Source of the DNA: Planctomycetota bacterium
Lineage (GTDB): Bacteria; Planctomycetota; Phycisphaerae; WQYP01
DNA: 14,410 bases
Assembly: GCA_023489375.1 (NCBI GenBank)
Contig: JAMDCX010000020.1
Span: 1-14,410, forward strand
Reading direction: 5' to 3'
Part shown: positions 7,811 to 14,162 of the stretch, piece after piece
Layout: each line of letters begins with the position of its first letter
Numbering within the stretch: the stretch's first letter is position 1
Program-made: the position numbers and the translations under genes
Notes under the pieces: generated by a model
Seen by the model: only the letters and a program-made list of their open reading frames with translations
Told to the model about the DNA's origin: nothing
The model's database searches: none

Positions 7811-8761
7811 TTATTGTCCGCCGAGCTGTACAGCCAGCAGGCCTTTCTGAAAATGCAGGCGATTCTCCGCCTGTTGAAAGACGATACTGCGGGCAAAATC
7901 CATCGCTTCATCGGTTATTTCCACTCCCCGGTAAGCCGGCAGGCAATGCATGACTACGGCGTGAGGTGGGGCAGCGGAAATGAGTTTGGCATTAATCTGA
8001 TAGGGTGTGAAAATTTTCATCCGCTGGGCTTTCTCGTTTTCCTGACCCATGCTGACCCAGGTATCGGTATAAATAATATCCGCCGCTTTTACCGCTTCAA
8101 ACGGATCCGTACCGGCCTGAAAATCAAAACCAGGAATACTGGATGCGGTTTGCACATCGGATGGATGCAGTTCGTAGCCGGCTGGCGCGGCAATTCGGAA
8201 TTTCAGACCGAAGACCGCGCAGGCCTCCATAAGCGACCGGGCGACGTTATTACCGTCGCCGATATAGGCCAGAGTCAGGCCGGAAAGTATCCCGAAATGT
8301 TCCCGGATGGTTAAAAGATCCGCCATGACCTGACAGGGATGGCTGCGGTCACTTAAAGCGTTGATAACTGGACGGTTGCTGTAACGCGCCAGTTGGAGAA
8401 TCGTATCGTGGGCAAAGGTGCGGGCCATGATGGCGTCGCAAAATCCGGATAGCACGCGGGCCGCATCCGGAACGCTTTCACGTGTCCCCAAGCCGATTTC
8501 ACCGGGGGTTATGTAAATCGCTGCGCCACCAAGATGGGTCATCGCCACTTCAAAACTCACGCGGGTGCGAAGAGATGGTTTTTCGAAAATCATCGCCAGC
8601 GTTTTATGCGCGGCCAGCGGTTCATGGCGGCCTGTGGCGCGGTATTGTGTTTTCAACCGTTCCGCAACGGCTAGAAGATGTTCCAGCTTGGCACGATCAA
8701 CGCCGAGAATATCTACAAAATCAAATTTATCAGATGTTGGCGGGCGTTTGTTTTCAGTCAT
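7811..8761 (-). CDS. argF: Ornithine carbamoyltransferase
   Basis: The enzyme joins carbamoyl phosphate and ornithine to make citrulline in arginine biosynthesis, acting in the cytoplasm, normally as a trimer. The 316-residue product has the carbamoyl-phosphate loop EKPSLRTRVSFE (60-71), HPCQ (141-144), DGNNVARSL (169-177), the ornithine-specific DTWVSMGQE (233-241, SMG loop) and HCLPA (272-276). The SMG loop separates it from aspartate carbamoyltransferase, and the HCLP motif is present as in true OTCases. Length is typical. The ATG at 8761 has GAGGT upstream at good spacing. It lies 58 bases downstream of argB in the same direction, so the two probably share a transcript. ArgF is the conventional symbol for a biosynthetic OTCase; the catabolic role (arcB) is unlikely beside argB. 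Confidence 0.96.
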   Translation of the reverse strand: MTENKRPPTSDKFDFVDILGVDRAKLEHLLAVAERLKTQYRATGRHEPLAAHKTLAMIFEKPSLRTRVSFEVAMTHLGGAAIYITPGEIGLGTRESVPDAARVLSGFCDAIMARTFAHDTILQLARYSNRPVINALSDRSHPCQVMADLLTIREHFGILSGLTLAYIGDGNNVARSLMEACAVFGLKFRIAAPAGYELHPSDVQTASSIPGFDFQAGTDPFEAVKAADIIYTDTWVSMGQENEKAQRMKIFTPYQINAKLISAAPPHAVVMHCLPAYRGVEITDEAMDFARSIVFQQAENRLHFQKGLLAVQLGGQ

Positions 8762-8819
8762 CGTATTACCTCAATTCAGGTTGTGGAGCGGTGGGGCATC
8801 CCTAAAACATTACCTGCAG

Positions 8820-9713
8820 TCAACTGCGGACGATTTCGGTGCCGACGCCCCGGTCGGAATAAATTTCCAGCAACAGAGCGTGTGGGAACCGGCCGTCGAT
8901 GATATGCGTTTTTTGTACGCCGCCATCGAGGGCGATAAAACACGCCTCCACTTTCGGGAGCATACCTTCACCGATATTGCCCGCCGCGATAAGTTTTTCA
9001 ATGTCCCCTCTGGTAACACTGCGCACAAGAGAGGCCGGGTCGTCTTTATTTGCGCGTATACCGTGGGTATCAGAGACCAGTACCATTTTTTCCGCCTGAC
9101 AGGCTGCGGCGACAAATCCGGCGGCGGTATCCGCATTGACATTAAGTTTTCCGCCGGCGGTATCCAGAGCAATCGGCGCAATGACCGGGATGTAATCCGC
9201 CGCGGTCAACGCCCGCAGTAAGGCGGCATTGACTCGTGTTATCTGGCCGACACGGCCAATATCAATACGTGGATTGGATTCATCGGATAAATACAATTTT
9301 TCGGCGAAGAGAACGGCACTGCCGAGGGAATGCAACGGCATGGCCTGGGCACCCAGTTCGCCGATCGTCGCCACGATAAAGGCGTTAATGTCGTTCACCA
9401 GTACATGTTCGGCAATAGCCAGGGTGCGGTCGTCGGTGTAGCGGCGGCCTAAAACGAATTGGGCTTGCAGCCCGGCCTCCTTCATGGCCTGGGTAATGGC
9501 TTTGCCGCCCCCATGTACCACCACGGGGCGCATGCCCACAGCGTGCATAAAAACAATATCGGTGAGGACTTTTCTGAATTCTTTTCTGGAATCCATAAAC
9601 GAACCGCCGAGTTTTACGACCACAATTTTTTCATTGAAGCGCTGGATATACCCCAGGGCTTCAATCAGCGCTGCGGCTTTTCGGAGAATATTTTTATTCA
9701 TGGTCAAGTCCAT
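8820..9713 (-). CDS. argB: Acetylglutamate kinase
   Basis: ArgB phosphorylates N-acetyl-L-glutamate, the second step of the arginine pathway. The 297-residue product shows the amino-acid-kinase fold: KLGGS (34-38), VVVHGGGKAI (64-73, acetylglutamate site), GRRYTD (89-94) and NVNADTAAG (191-199). The C-terminal LLEIYSDRGVGTEIV resembles the allosteric end segment. It has an N-terminal helical extension before the first strand (RKAAALIEALGYIQRF), as in hexameric, arginine-inhibited enzymes, so feedback control by arginine is plausible but inferred. I chose ATG at 9713 because GGAG lies 6 bases upstream; TTG 9719 is unsupported and ATG 9701 is a possible alternative. It is the first gene of an argB-argF unit; argC, argJ and argD are not in view. 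Confidence 0.95.
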   Translation of the reverse strand: MDLTMNKNILRKAAALIEALGYIQRFNEKIVVVKLGGSFMDSRKEFRKVLTDIVFMHAVGMRPVVVHGGGKAITQAMKEAGLQAQFVLGRRYTDDRTLAIAEHVLVNDINAFIVATIGELGAQAMPLHSLGSAVLFAEKLYLSDESNPRIDIGRVGQITRVNAALLRALTAADYIPVIAPIALDTAGGKLNVNADTAAGFVAAACQAEKMVLVSDTHGIRANKDDPASLVRSVTRGDIEKLIAAGNIGEGMLPKVEACFIALDGGVQKTHIIDGRFPHALLLEIYSDRGVGTEIVRS

Positions 9714-10104
9714 GACCAACTCCCATTATCATTTTCTCAACCACCCGCACGGATCAACCCGTTGGCAACGATGGCCATCAACTACCGTGGCGCTGGAGTT
9801 TTCGGATTTTCCGCGCCGGGTGTTATCAGGGCGATGAGAATACGATTGGTTGGCTTTCAATGCAAGTAGCGCGTTGTAATGCCATTGCTTGTATAATAAG
9901 TATCGAGAGACGGATCCGGTAAAAACCGGCGGACGCGGAAGGTGTCTGGTTTTATATACGCCTTTGCGTGGTGGGGTGTGAAACATCTGAAATGATGGGT
10001 GGTCTATTTTCGACTGTCAGCTGCCGAAAGTAGTATCGCTGTGAAAGAATCGTTGTCGGGATCAGATATCGTCTGGACCGCGATACCAACGGAGTTTCCG
10101 TATA
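9714..10104. other. 391-base divergent intergenic region between argB and the flavoprotein gene
   Basis: This stretch should hold promoters for both flanking genes. On the plus strand a TATAAT near 9891-9896 has no -35 at 16-18 bases. A perfect hairpin CCGGT/ACCGG with an AAAA loop lies just downstream, near 9916-9929. On the minus strand GATAAT sits too close to the argB ribosome site to be its -10. No ARG-box-like palindrome (TGAAT/ATTCA) was found. An 85-codon minus-strand frame here is not supported as a gene. Confidence 0.45.
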
Positions 10105-11544
10105 ATGGAGCCAAATTTCAGAATTATTCAAGGTGGTATGGGTGTGGGAGTATCCAACTGGGTGCTGGCTAAATCTGTCGCGCAGCGCGGTGCGTTGGGT
10201 GTTGTCTCCGGAACCGGAATTGCAACCGTCCTGGCGCGACGGTTGCAGGGAGGTGATCCAGATGGACATTTGCGCCGAGCGGTGGAGGCGTTCCCCCTCC
10301 AGAATATTGCACGCCGAGTCTGGAATCGCTACTTTCTTCAGGGGGGAAGAACCGCGGCCACGCCTTTCATATCAACTCCCGTACCGCAGCTGGAATTCTG
10401 CCAGGCTCTGGAAGAATTGACCGTGTTGGCGGCCTTCACGGAAGTGTTCCTTGCCAAGGAAGGACATGCCGGGGTGGTGGGAATCAATTTGTTGGAAAAA
10501 GTGCAAACCCCCACATTGGCTACACTTTTCGGAGCCATGCTGGCCGGGGTAGATTATGTATTGATGGGGGCGGGTATTCCACGGTACATTCCCGGTGTCC
10601 TTGATACCCTGGCACGCGGAGAATCGGTGCAGCTTAAAGTGGATGTGGCAAGTGCCGCCCCCGGTGATCCTTTCATAAGCCGGTTTGATCCTGCCGCTTT
10701 TATGGCCAAAAATGGCCATAGTGATACCCCACCGAGCAAGCTTAAACGTCCATTTTTTTTGGCGATAGTTTCTTCCGCAACACTGGCTATGACGCTGGCC
10801 CGTAAATCTAATGGGCGGGTGGACGGCTTTATTATTGAAACTTCCGTCGCCGGCGGACACAATGCGCCTCCGCGCGGGCCGCTGCAATTAACCTCCAGCG
10901 GAGAGCCGGTCTATGGAACGCGTGATGACGCAGACCTAAATAAAATTGCCGCTATTGGTCTGCCTTTTTATCTGGCGGGTGGATTTGGCACCCACGCTCA
11001 ACTCCAATGGGCTTTGGCCCAGGGGGCCGCGGGGATTCAGGTGGGAACGGCTTTTGCATTCTGCAATGAGTCCGCTATTCGCCCGGACTTGAAGCGGCAG
11101 GTTATCGAACTGGCCCGTGCCGGTCAAGCCAGGGTATTTACCGATCCGCGGGCGTCGCCGACCGGCTTTCCTTTCAAAGTTCTGGCTTTGCGGCAATCCA
11201 TGTCGAATCCGGATATTTATGCACAACGTAAACGAAAATGTGATATGGGCTACCTGCGTATGTTATATCGGCGCGAGGATGGAACGCTTGGATATCGTTG
11301 TGCCGCGGAACCGGTGGACGATTACATCGCCAAAGGCGGCTTGATCGAGGAAACTACCGGACGCAAATGTCTCTGCAATGCACTGTTTTCCACTATTGGG
11401 CTGGGACAAATTGATGCCCAGGGCGAATTCGAAATAGCTATCGTCACCGCGGGCGATGATGTTTCCGGAATTCAACGCTATATCCGCAACGGGGCGGATT
11501 GTTATTCCGCGGCTGACGTTCTGGATTGTATCTGTAACGGCTGA
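10105..11544 (+). CDS. Nitronate monooxygenase (2-nitropropane dioxygenase) family FMN protein
   Basis: Family members are FMN-dependent TIM-barrel enzymes that oxidise alkyl nitronates such as propionate-3-nitronate; the natural substrate here is not known. The 479-residue product opens with IIQGGMGVGVSNWVLA (7-22) and GVVSGTG (32-38), the FMN-site entry. It carries ETSVAGGHNAPPRG (245-258) with His252 in the place of the family's catalytic histidine, FYLAGGFGT (288-296) and GIQVGTAFAF (310-319), which bind the FMN phosphate. It is about 120-150 residues longer than classical enzymes. The extra C-terminal part (about 375-479) contains C379, C399, C422 and C424 in RKCDMGYLR, GYRCAAEP and GRKCLCN. 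The start has GGAG 10 bases upstream. It is a lone gene, convergent with fcl across a 41-base gap. Family is confident; reaction is not. Confidence 0.85.
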   Translation: MEPNFRIIQGGMGVGVSNWVLAKSVAQRGALGVVSGTGIATVLARRLQGGDPDGHLRRAVEAFPLQNIARRVWNRYFLQGGRTAATPFISTPVPQLEFCQALEELTVLAAFTEVFLAKEGHAGVVGINLLEKVQTPTLATLFGAMLAGVDYVLMGAGIPRYIPGVLDTLARGESVQLKVDVASAAPGDPFISRFDPAAFMAKNGHSDTPPSKLKRPFFLAIVSSATLAMTLARKSNGRVDGFIIETSVAGGHNAPPRGPLQLTSSGEPVYGTRDDADLNKIAAIGLPFYLAGGFGTHAQLQWALAQGAAGIQVGTAFAFCNESAIRPDLKRQVIELARAGQARVFTDPRASPTGFPFKVLALRQSMSNPDIYAQRKRKCDMGYLRMLYRREDGTLGYRCAAEPVDDYIAKGGLIEETTGRKCLCNALFSTIGLGQIDAQGEFEIAIVTAGDDVSGIQRYIRNGADCYSAADVLDCICNG

Positions 11545-11585
11545 CCAATAGTCTGTTTTCCGACCTTCATTATCAGCGCCTTCGG

Positions 11586-12512
11586 TTATAACGCGTTGGC
11601 CCGGTACCAGGCAATGGTTTGCGCCAGACCGTCTTCCAGTGCTGTTTTGGCAACAAATCCAAAATGTTTTTTTGCCTGCGTGGTATCCAGACAGCGACGC
11701 GGTTGGCCGTCAGGCTTGGAGGGGTCCCAGCGAATTTCGCCTTGGAACTCGCAGAGCCGGGCGATCAGTTCGGTTAATGCGCGAATGGTAATTTCACGGC
11801 CTGCGCCGAGATTAATTGGTTCCGGCGCATCATAATGCTGCATGGCGGCGACAATGCCTTCCGCGCAATCCTCCACATATAAAAATTCGCGCGAAGCCTG
11901 GCCGGTTCCCCAGGCGGTAATAAAGGCGCTTTTGGCTCTTTGGGCTTCGACAAATTTCCGTATCAAAGCCGGAATGACATGCGAGGTTTGAAGATCAAAA
12001 TTATCACCGGGGCCGTAAAGGTTCACCGGTAGAAGATATATGGCGTTGAGGCCATATTGCTGACGATAGGACTGACACATGGTTAAAAGCGCTTTTTTAG
12101 CGATGCCATAGGGAGCATTGGTTTCTTCCGGATAACCATTCCAGAGGTCGGTTTCCTTAAATGGCACTGGCGTAAATTTGGGATAGGCACAAATCGTGCC
12201 TACCTGCACAAACTTTTTAACCCCATGTATGCGGGCCGCCTCCATCAAATGCAGGCCCATGGCCATGTTCGCATAAAAGTAGCGTCCGGGATTGGCGCGA
12301 TTGGCACCGATGCCCCCTACCTGAGCGGCCAGATGCAGAATAATATCCGGTTTGATGCGTGCCACCATCACCTCAGTGGCTTCCTGGCGGGTCAGGTCGC
12401 ATTCCTTACTGCGCAAAATGTAAATATCTGTTGGGGCTACACCACTTTCGCTAAGTCTTCTGGTAATACATCGCCCGACAAAACCGGCTCCACCCGTGAT
12501 TAGATAGCGCAT
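11586..12512 (-). CDS. fcl: GDP-L-fucose synthase
   Basis: Fcl (WcaG) is an NADPH-dependent epimerase/reductase that turns GDP-4-keto-6-deoxy-D-mannose into GDP-L-fucose, a donor for surface polysaccharide. The 308-residue product has the Rossmann motif GGAGFVG (7-13), RSKECDLT, AAQVGGIGANRANP (62-75), VGTICAYPK (104-112), PYGIAKK (134-140) and NLYGPGDNF followed by SHVIPAL. By alignment with the E. coli enzyme the catalytic set is T106 (Ser107 there), C108, Y135, K139 and H178. The Ser-to-Thr change is conservative. I chose ATG at 12512, which puts the dinucleotide motif at the expected place and has GGAG upstream; ATG 12560 would add 16 unlikely residues. The partner gene gmd is not in the window. 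Confidence 0.94.
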   Translation of the reverse strand: MRYLITGGAGFVGRCITRRLSESGVAPTDIYILRSKECDLTRQEATEVMVARIKPDIILHLAAQVGGIGANRANPGRYFYANMAMGLHLMEAARIHGVKKFVQVGTICAYPKFTPVPFKETDLWNGYPEETNAPYGIAKKALLTMCQSYRQQYGLNAIYLLPVNLYGPGDNFDLQTSHVIPALIRKFVEAQRAKSAFITAWGTGQASREFLYVEDCAEGIVAAMQHYDAPEPINLGAGREITIRALTELIARLCEFQGEIRWDPSKPDGQPRRCLDTTQAKKHFGFVAKTALEDGLAQTIAWYRANAL

Positions 12513-12837
12513 AAATTCATCGCTCCAAAGGAATCGCTTCGCCTTACCTTTATAACCCATCGTCAGCCAAAACGCGAAACGGTGCGCAATCTTACAATTT
12601 CAGATAATAAATGCAACTGTAACCGTTCACGACACCAATAATGGGGTGCGGCCATATTTCGCAATTCTTTATCCTCCCATCATTTTTATAACCCTGTACC
12701 TCCAAATTCCATTTAGCGGCGTGGCCTTGACCCGCTCGTTAACTCTGAAAATCTCGCCCCTTATAAAAATATCACGTCACCATTCGCTGTCTGGCTACCA
12801 ACATCACCCGCGCTGCGACCGTCCTGCGCCCCTAAAA
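12513..12837. other. 325-base region between fcl and the left end of the IS3 element
   Basis: This stretch should contain the fcl promoter. No protein-coding gene is supported. In particular, none of the plus-strand frames leading to the IS left end resembles the N-terminal part of a GH92 enzyme, which is relevant to the broken mannosidase gene on the other side of the IS. The 64-codon frame at 12646-12840 has no ribosome site and runs into the IS inverted repeat. Confidence 0.55.
12589..12616 (-). promoter_or_regulatory. Possible fcl promoter
   Basis: On the minus strand TTGCAT (complement of 12611-12616) and TAAGAT (complement of 12589-12594) are separated by 16 bases. This gives a moderate sigma-70-like match and a leader of about 70 bases before the chosen fcl start. 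The evidence is motif resemblance only. Confidence 0.35.
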
Positions 12838-12865
12838 TGACACCAGTGGTTCGTATAGACTTTCG
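12838..12865 (+). repeat. Left terminal inverted repeat of the IS3 element
   Basis: A 28-base end starting TGACACCAGTGG. Against the reverse complement of the right end, 17 of the first 21 bases match, including an unbroken CGTATAG. After a one-base gap a final TTTCG matches. Confidence 0.88.
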
Positions 12866-12888
12866 GTAAAGAAAGGATCGGAAGCTAT

Positions 12889-13155
12889 ATGAAGAAGAAG
12901 CGGTTCAGTGAAGAAAAGATGGTATCGATTCTGCGGGAGGCGGATTCGGGCGAGAAGACGATTGTGGCATTGTGCCGTAGGCATGGGATTAGTGACGTGA
13001 CGTTTTACGCGTGGCGGCGGAGGGTTGGTCAGATGTCCGAAACAGCGGTGAAACGTCTGCGTGAAATGGAGAAGGATAACGTGCGGCTCAAGCGTTTGCT
13101 GGCGGAGCGTGACTTGGAGGTCGATGTGCTGAAGGAGTTCCTACAAAAAAAGTAA
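12889..13155 (+). CDS. IS3-family transposase OrfA (DNA-binding subunit)
   Basis: The 88-residue product is a typical OrfA. An N-terminal helix-turn-helix region (KRFSEEKMVSILREA, then VALCRRHGISDVTFYAWRR) recognises the IS ends. A C-terminal leucine-zipper-like heptad stretch follows (LREMEKDNVRLKRLLAERDL), used for multimerisation. The ATG at 12889 has GGA 6 bases upstream. The frame ends at TAA 13153-13155, directly after the slippery run A_AAA_AAG, so a fraction of ribosomes should move into the orfB frame and make the OrfAB transposase. OrfA alone usually acts as a regulator in the family. Confidence 0.95.
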   Translation: MKKKRFSEEKMVSILREADSGEKTIVALCRRHGISDVTFYAWRRRVGQMSETAVKRLREMEKDNVRLKRLLAERDLEVDVLKEFLQKK

Positions 13156-13184
13156 GCACCGCCGCGGAACGTCGGAGTGCGGTG
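13146..13184 (+). promoter_or_regulatory. Programmed -1 ribosomal frameshift signal (A AAA AAG plus hairpin)
   Basis: The heptamer A_AAA_AAG at 13146-13152 lies in the orfA frame (codons CAA AAA AAG, then TAA). After a 4-base spacer, CACCGC at 13157-13162 can pair perfectly with GCGGTG at 13179-13184, forming a stimulatory hairpin at the expected distance. The orfB frame is exactly -1 relative to orfA and has no stop between the heptamer and orfB. The hairpin also covers the potential GTG start of orfB (13182). The predicted OrfAB fusion has 393 residues. Confidence 0.9.
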
Positions 13185-14069
13185 GTGTTTCTGGAACGGC
13201 GGAAGTTATCCCGGCGTCGGGCGTGTGATCTGGTGGGGATCAGTCGGCGTTGGCTGGCGTATGAACCGAAGGGCGAAGATTTGAAGTTGGTGCGGCTGTT
13301 ATGTGACCTGGCCAGGGGTTATCCACGTTACGGCTACCGCATGCTGCACCAGATGGTGGTGCGTCAGTGGATGGGTCAGGGCCGAAAGGAGAAACTCAAC
13401 GTGAAGAGAATTCGGCGGTTGTGCCGGAAATACGGTCTTACGCTGCCTCGCCGGAAGTTGCGCAAACGCGGTGGAAAGAGCGTTCGGCTCCCTTGCCGTG
13501 CGGAATACCCCGACCACGTATGGGCGTATGATTTCGTCTTTGACGCATTGGAGGATGGCCGGAAGCTGAAAATTCTCACGGTGGAAGATCAGTACACCCG
13601 GCAGGCCCTGGCGGTGGAGGTGGCCCATCGCATCAATGCCACGGCGGTGGCTCAGACCCTCCTGCGGCTGTTCCGGAGCCACGGTGCCCCGCAGTACGTG
13701 CGATCGGACAACGGTCGGGAGTTTATGGCCAAGGCCCTGAAGCGTCGACTCAAGGAGGCGGGTGTGACCTGTCGCCACATTGATCCCGGCAGCCCGTGGC
13801 CAAACGGGAAGAACGAAAGGTTTAACGGGACGTTGCGTCGGGAATGCCTGGATATGGAAACATTCGGGAGTGTAGCGCATGCGCAGGCACTGTGCCAACT
13901 GTATCGTGGGGAGTACAACCGGCGGCGTCCGCATTCGAGCCTGCAATACCGGACGCCCGATGAGTTTGCGGCGTGGATCGCGGGGGCGGTTTCTTCCACC
14001 CGCCCCCGAACCCCCACCCGGCCTTGCAGCTCTCATCCCTCCGGAGGAGCTGCGGTTGCAGTGAGGTGA
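13182..14069 (+). CDS. IS3-family transposase OrfB (DDE integrase-like catalytic part)
   Basis: OrfB holds the catalytic rve domain and is probably made mainly as the C-terminal part of OrfAB by frameshifting; the nominal GTG start at 13182 lies inside the frameshift hairpin. The 295-residue frame contains an HTH_21-like region (GYPRYGYRMLHQMV, 46-59) and the DDE triad D117 (WAYDF), D176 (VRSDNGREF) and E212 (NGKNERFNG). There are 35 residues between the second and third acids, as expected. The usual end of such proteins is near RRRPHSSLQYRTPDEF (about 248-262). The last 30 residues, rich in Pro, Arg and Ser, are an unusual tail encoded over a cluster of hairpins. No frameshift or premature stop is seen, so the element may be active. 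Confidence 0.95.
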   Translation: MVFLERRKLSRRRACDLVGISRRWLAYEPKGEDLKLVRLLCDLARGYPRYGYRMLHQMVVRQWMGQGRKEKLNVKRIRRLCRKYGLTLPRRKLRKRGGKSVRLPCRAEYPDHVWAYDFVFDALEDGRKLKILTVEDQYTRQALAVEVAHRINATAVAQTLLRLFRSHGAPQYVRSDNGREFMAKALKRRLKEAGVTCRHIDPGSPWPNGKNERFNGTLRRECLDMETFGSVAHAQALCQLYRGEYNRRRPHSSLQYRTPDEFAAWIAGAVSSTRPRTPTRPCSSHPSGGAAVAVR

Positions 14070-14075
14070 TCTCAC
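13981..14075 (+). repeat. Cluster of three hairpin-forming inverted repeats in the 3' part of the IS
   Basis: Three perfect stems follow one another: CGGGGGCGG with CCGCCCCCG (13981-14008, 9 bp, 10-base loop); GCAGCTC with GAGCTGC (14026-14053, 7 bp); GTGAG with CTCAC (14061-14075, 5 bp, 5-base loop). They cover the end of orfB and its stop codon. No T-run follows, so these are not ordinary intrinsic terminators. Confidence 0.75.
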
Positions 14076-14135
14076 AAGTTTTCCAGCGAGCAACCGAACG
14101 TGAAATAGTATTGGATGTAGAAATGTTAATGTGTT

Positions 14136-14162
14136 CGAAACCTATACGTACAAGTGGAGTCA
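14136..14162 (-). repeat. Right terminal inverted repeat of the IS3 element
   Basis: A 27-base end finishing GTGGAGTCA, matching the left end in inverted orientation. Mismatches fall at positions 5, 9, 11 and 14 from the tip, with a one-base gap near position 22. It lies 67 bases after the orfB stop, and the final CA fits the family rule. Confidence 0.88.

Larger units (their letters stand above)
12838..14162 (+). mobile_element. Complete IS3-family insertion sequence, 1325 bases
   Basis: The element is bounded by imperfect terminal inverted repeats that begin 5'-TGAC and end GTCA-3', fitting the TG...CA rule of the IS3 family. Between them lie orfA and orfB with a -1 frameshift signal, so all parts needed for transposition appear present. 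No intact target duplication flanks it: the left flank ends CTAAAA and the right flank begins TAAATGG, so neither the last three nor the last four left bases match the right. The element interrupts or abuts a GH92 gene on its right. Its subgroup is probably near IS407, judged from OrfA and OrfB style, but this was not tested. Confidence 0.9.

Noticed and set aside
8565..9221. A 218-codon plus-strand frame spanning the argB-argF gap
   Set aside because: It is antisense to both arginine genes, lacks a ribosome site, and its translation looks like a random complement.
9729..9986. An 85-codon minus-strand frame upstream of argB
   Set aside because: No ribosome site or recognisable domain; it fills the divergent promoter region and runs into argB's upstream control sequence.
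10101..10106. TATAAT overlapping the start of the flavoprotein gene
   Set aside because: It overlaps the ATG itself, so a transcript from it would start inside the coding region; taken as coincidence.
12646..12840. A 64-codon frame left of the IS as a candidate missing GH92 N-terminus
   Set aside because: The translation does not resemble a signal peptide followed by a GH92 beta-sandwich, and it has no ribosome site.
14060..14076. An IS right end at the CTCA/CACA just after the orfB stop
   Set aside because: It aligns poorly with the left end, whereas the 14136-14162 segment matches the left inverted repeat over most of its length.
13299..14093. A 264-codon open frame on the minus strand
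   Set aside because: It lies entirely antisense to the recognisable IS3 OrfB, and its translation has no family features; high G+C in the IS explains the lack of stops.
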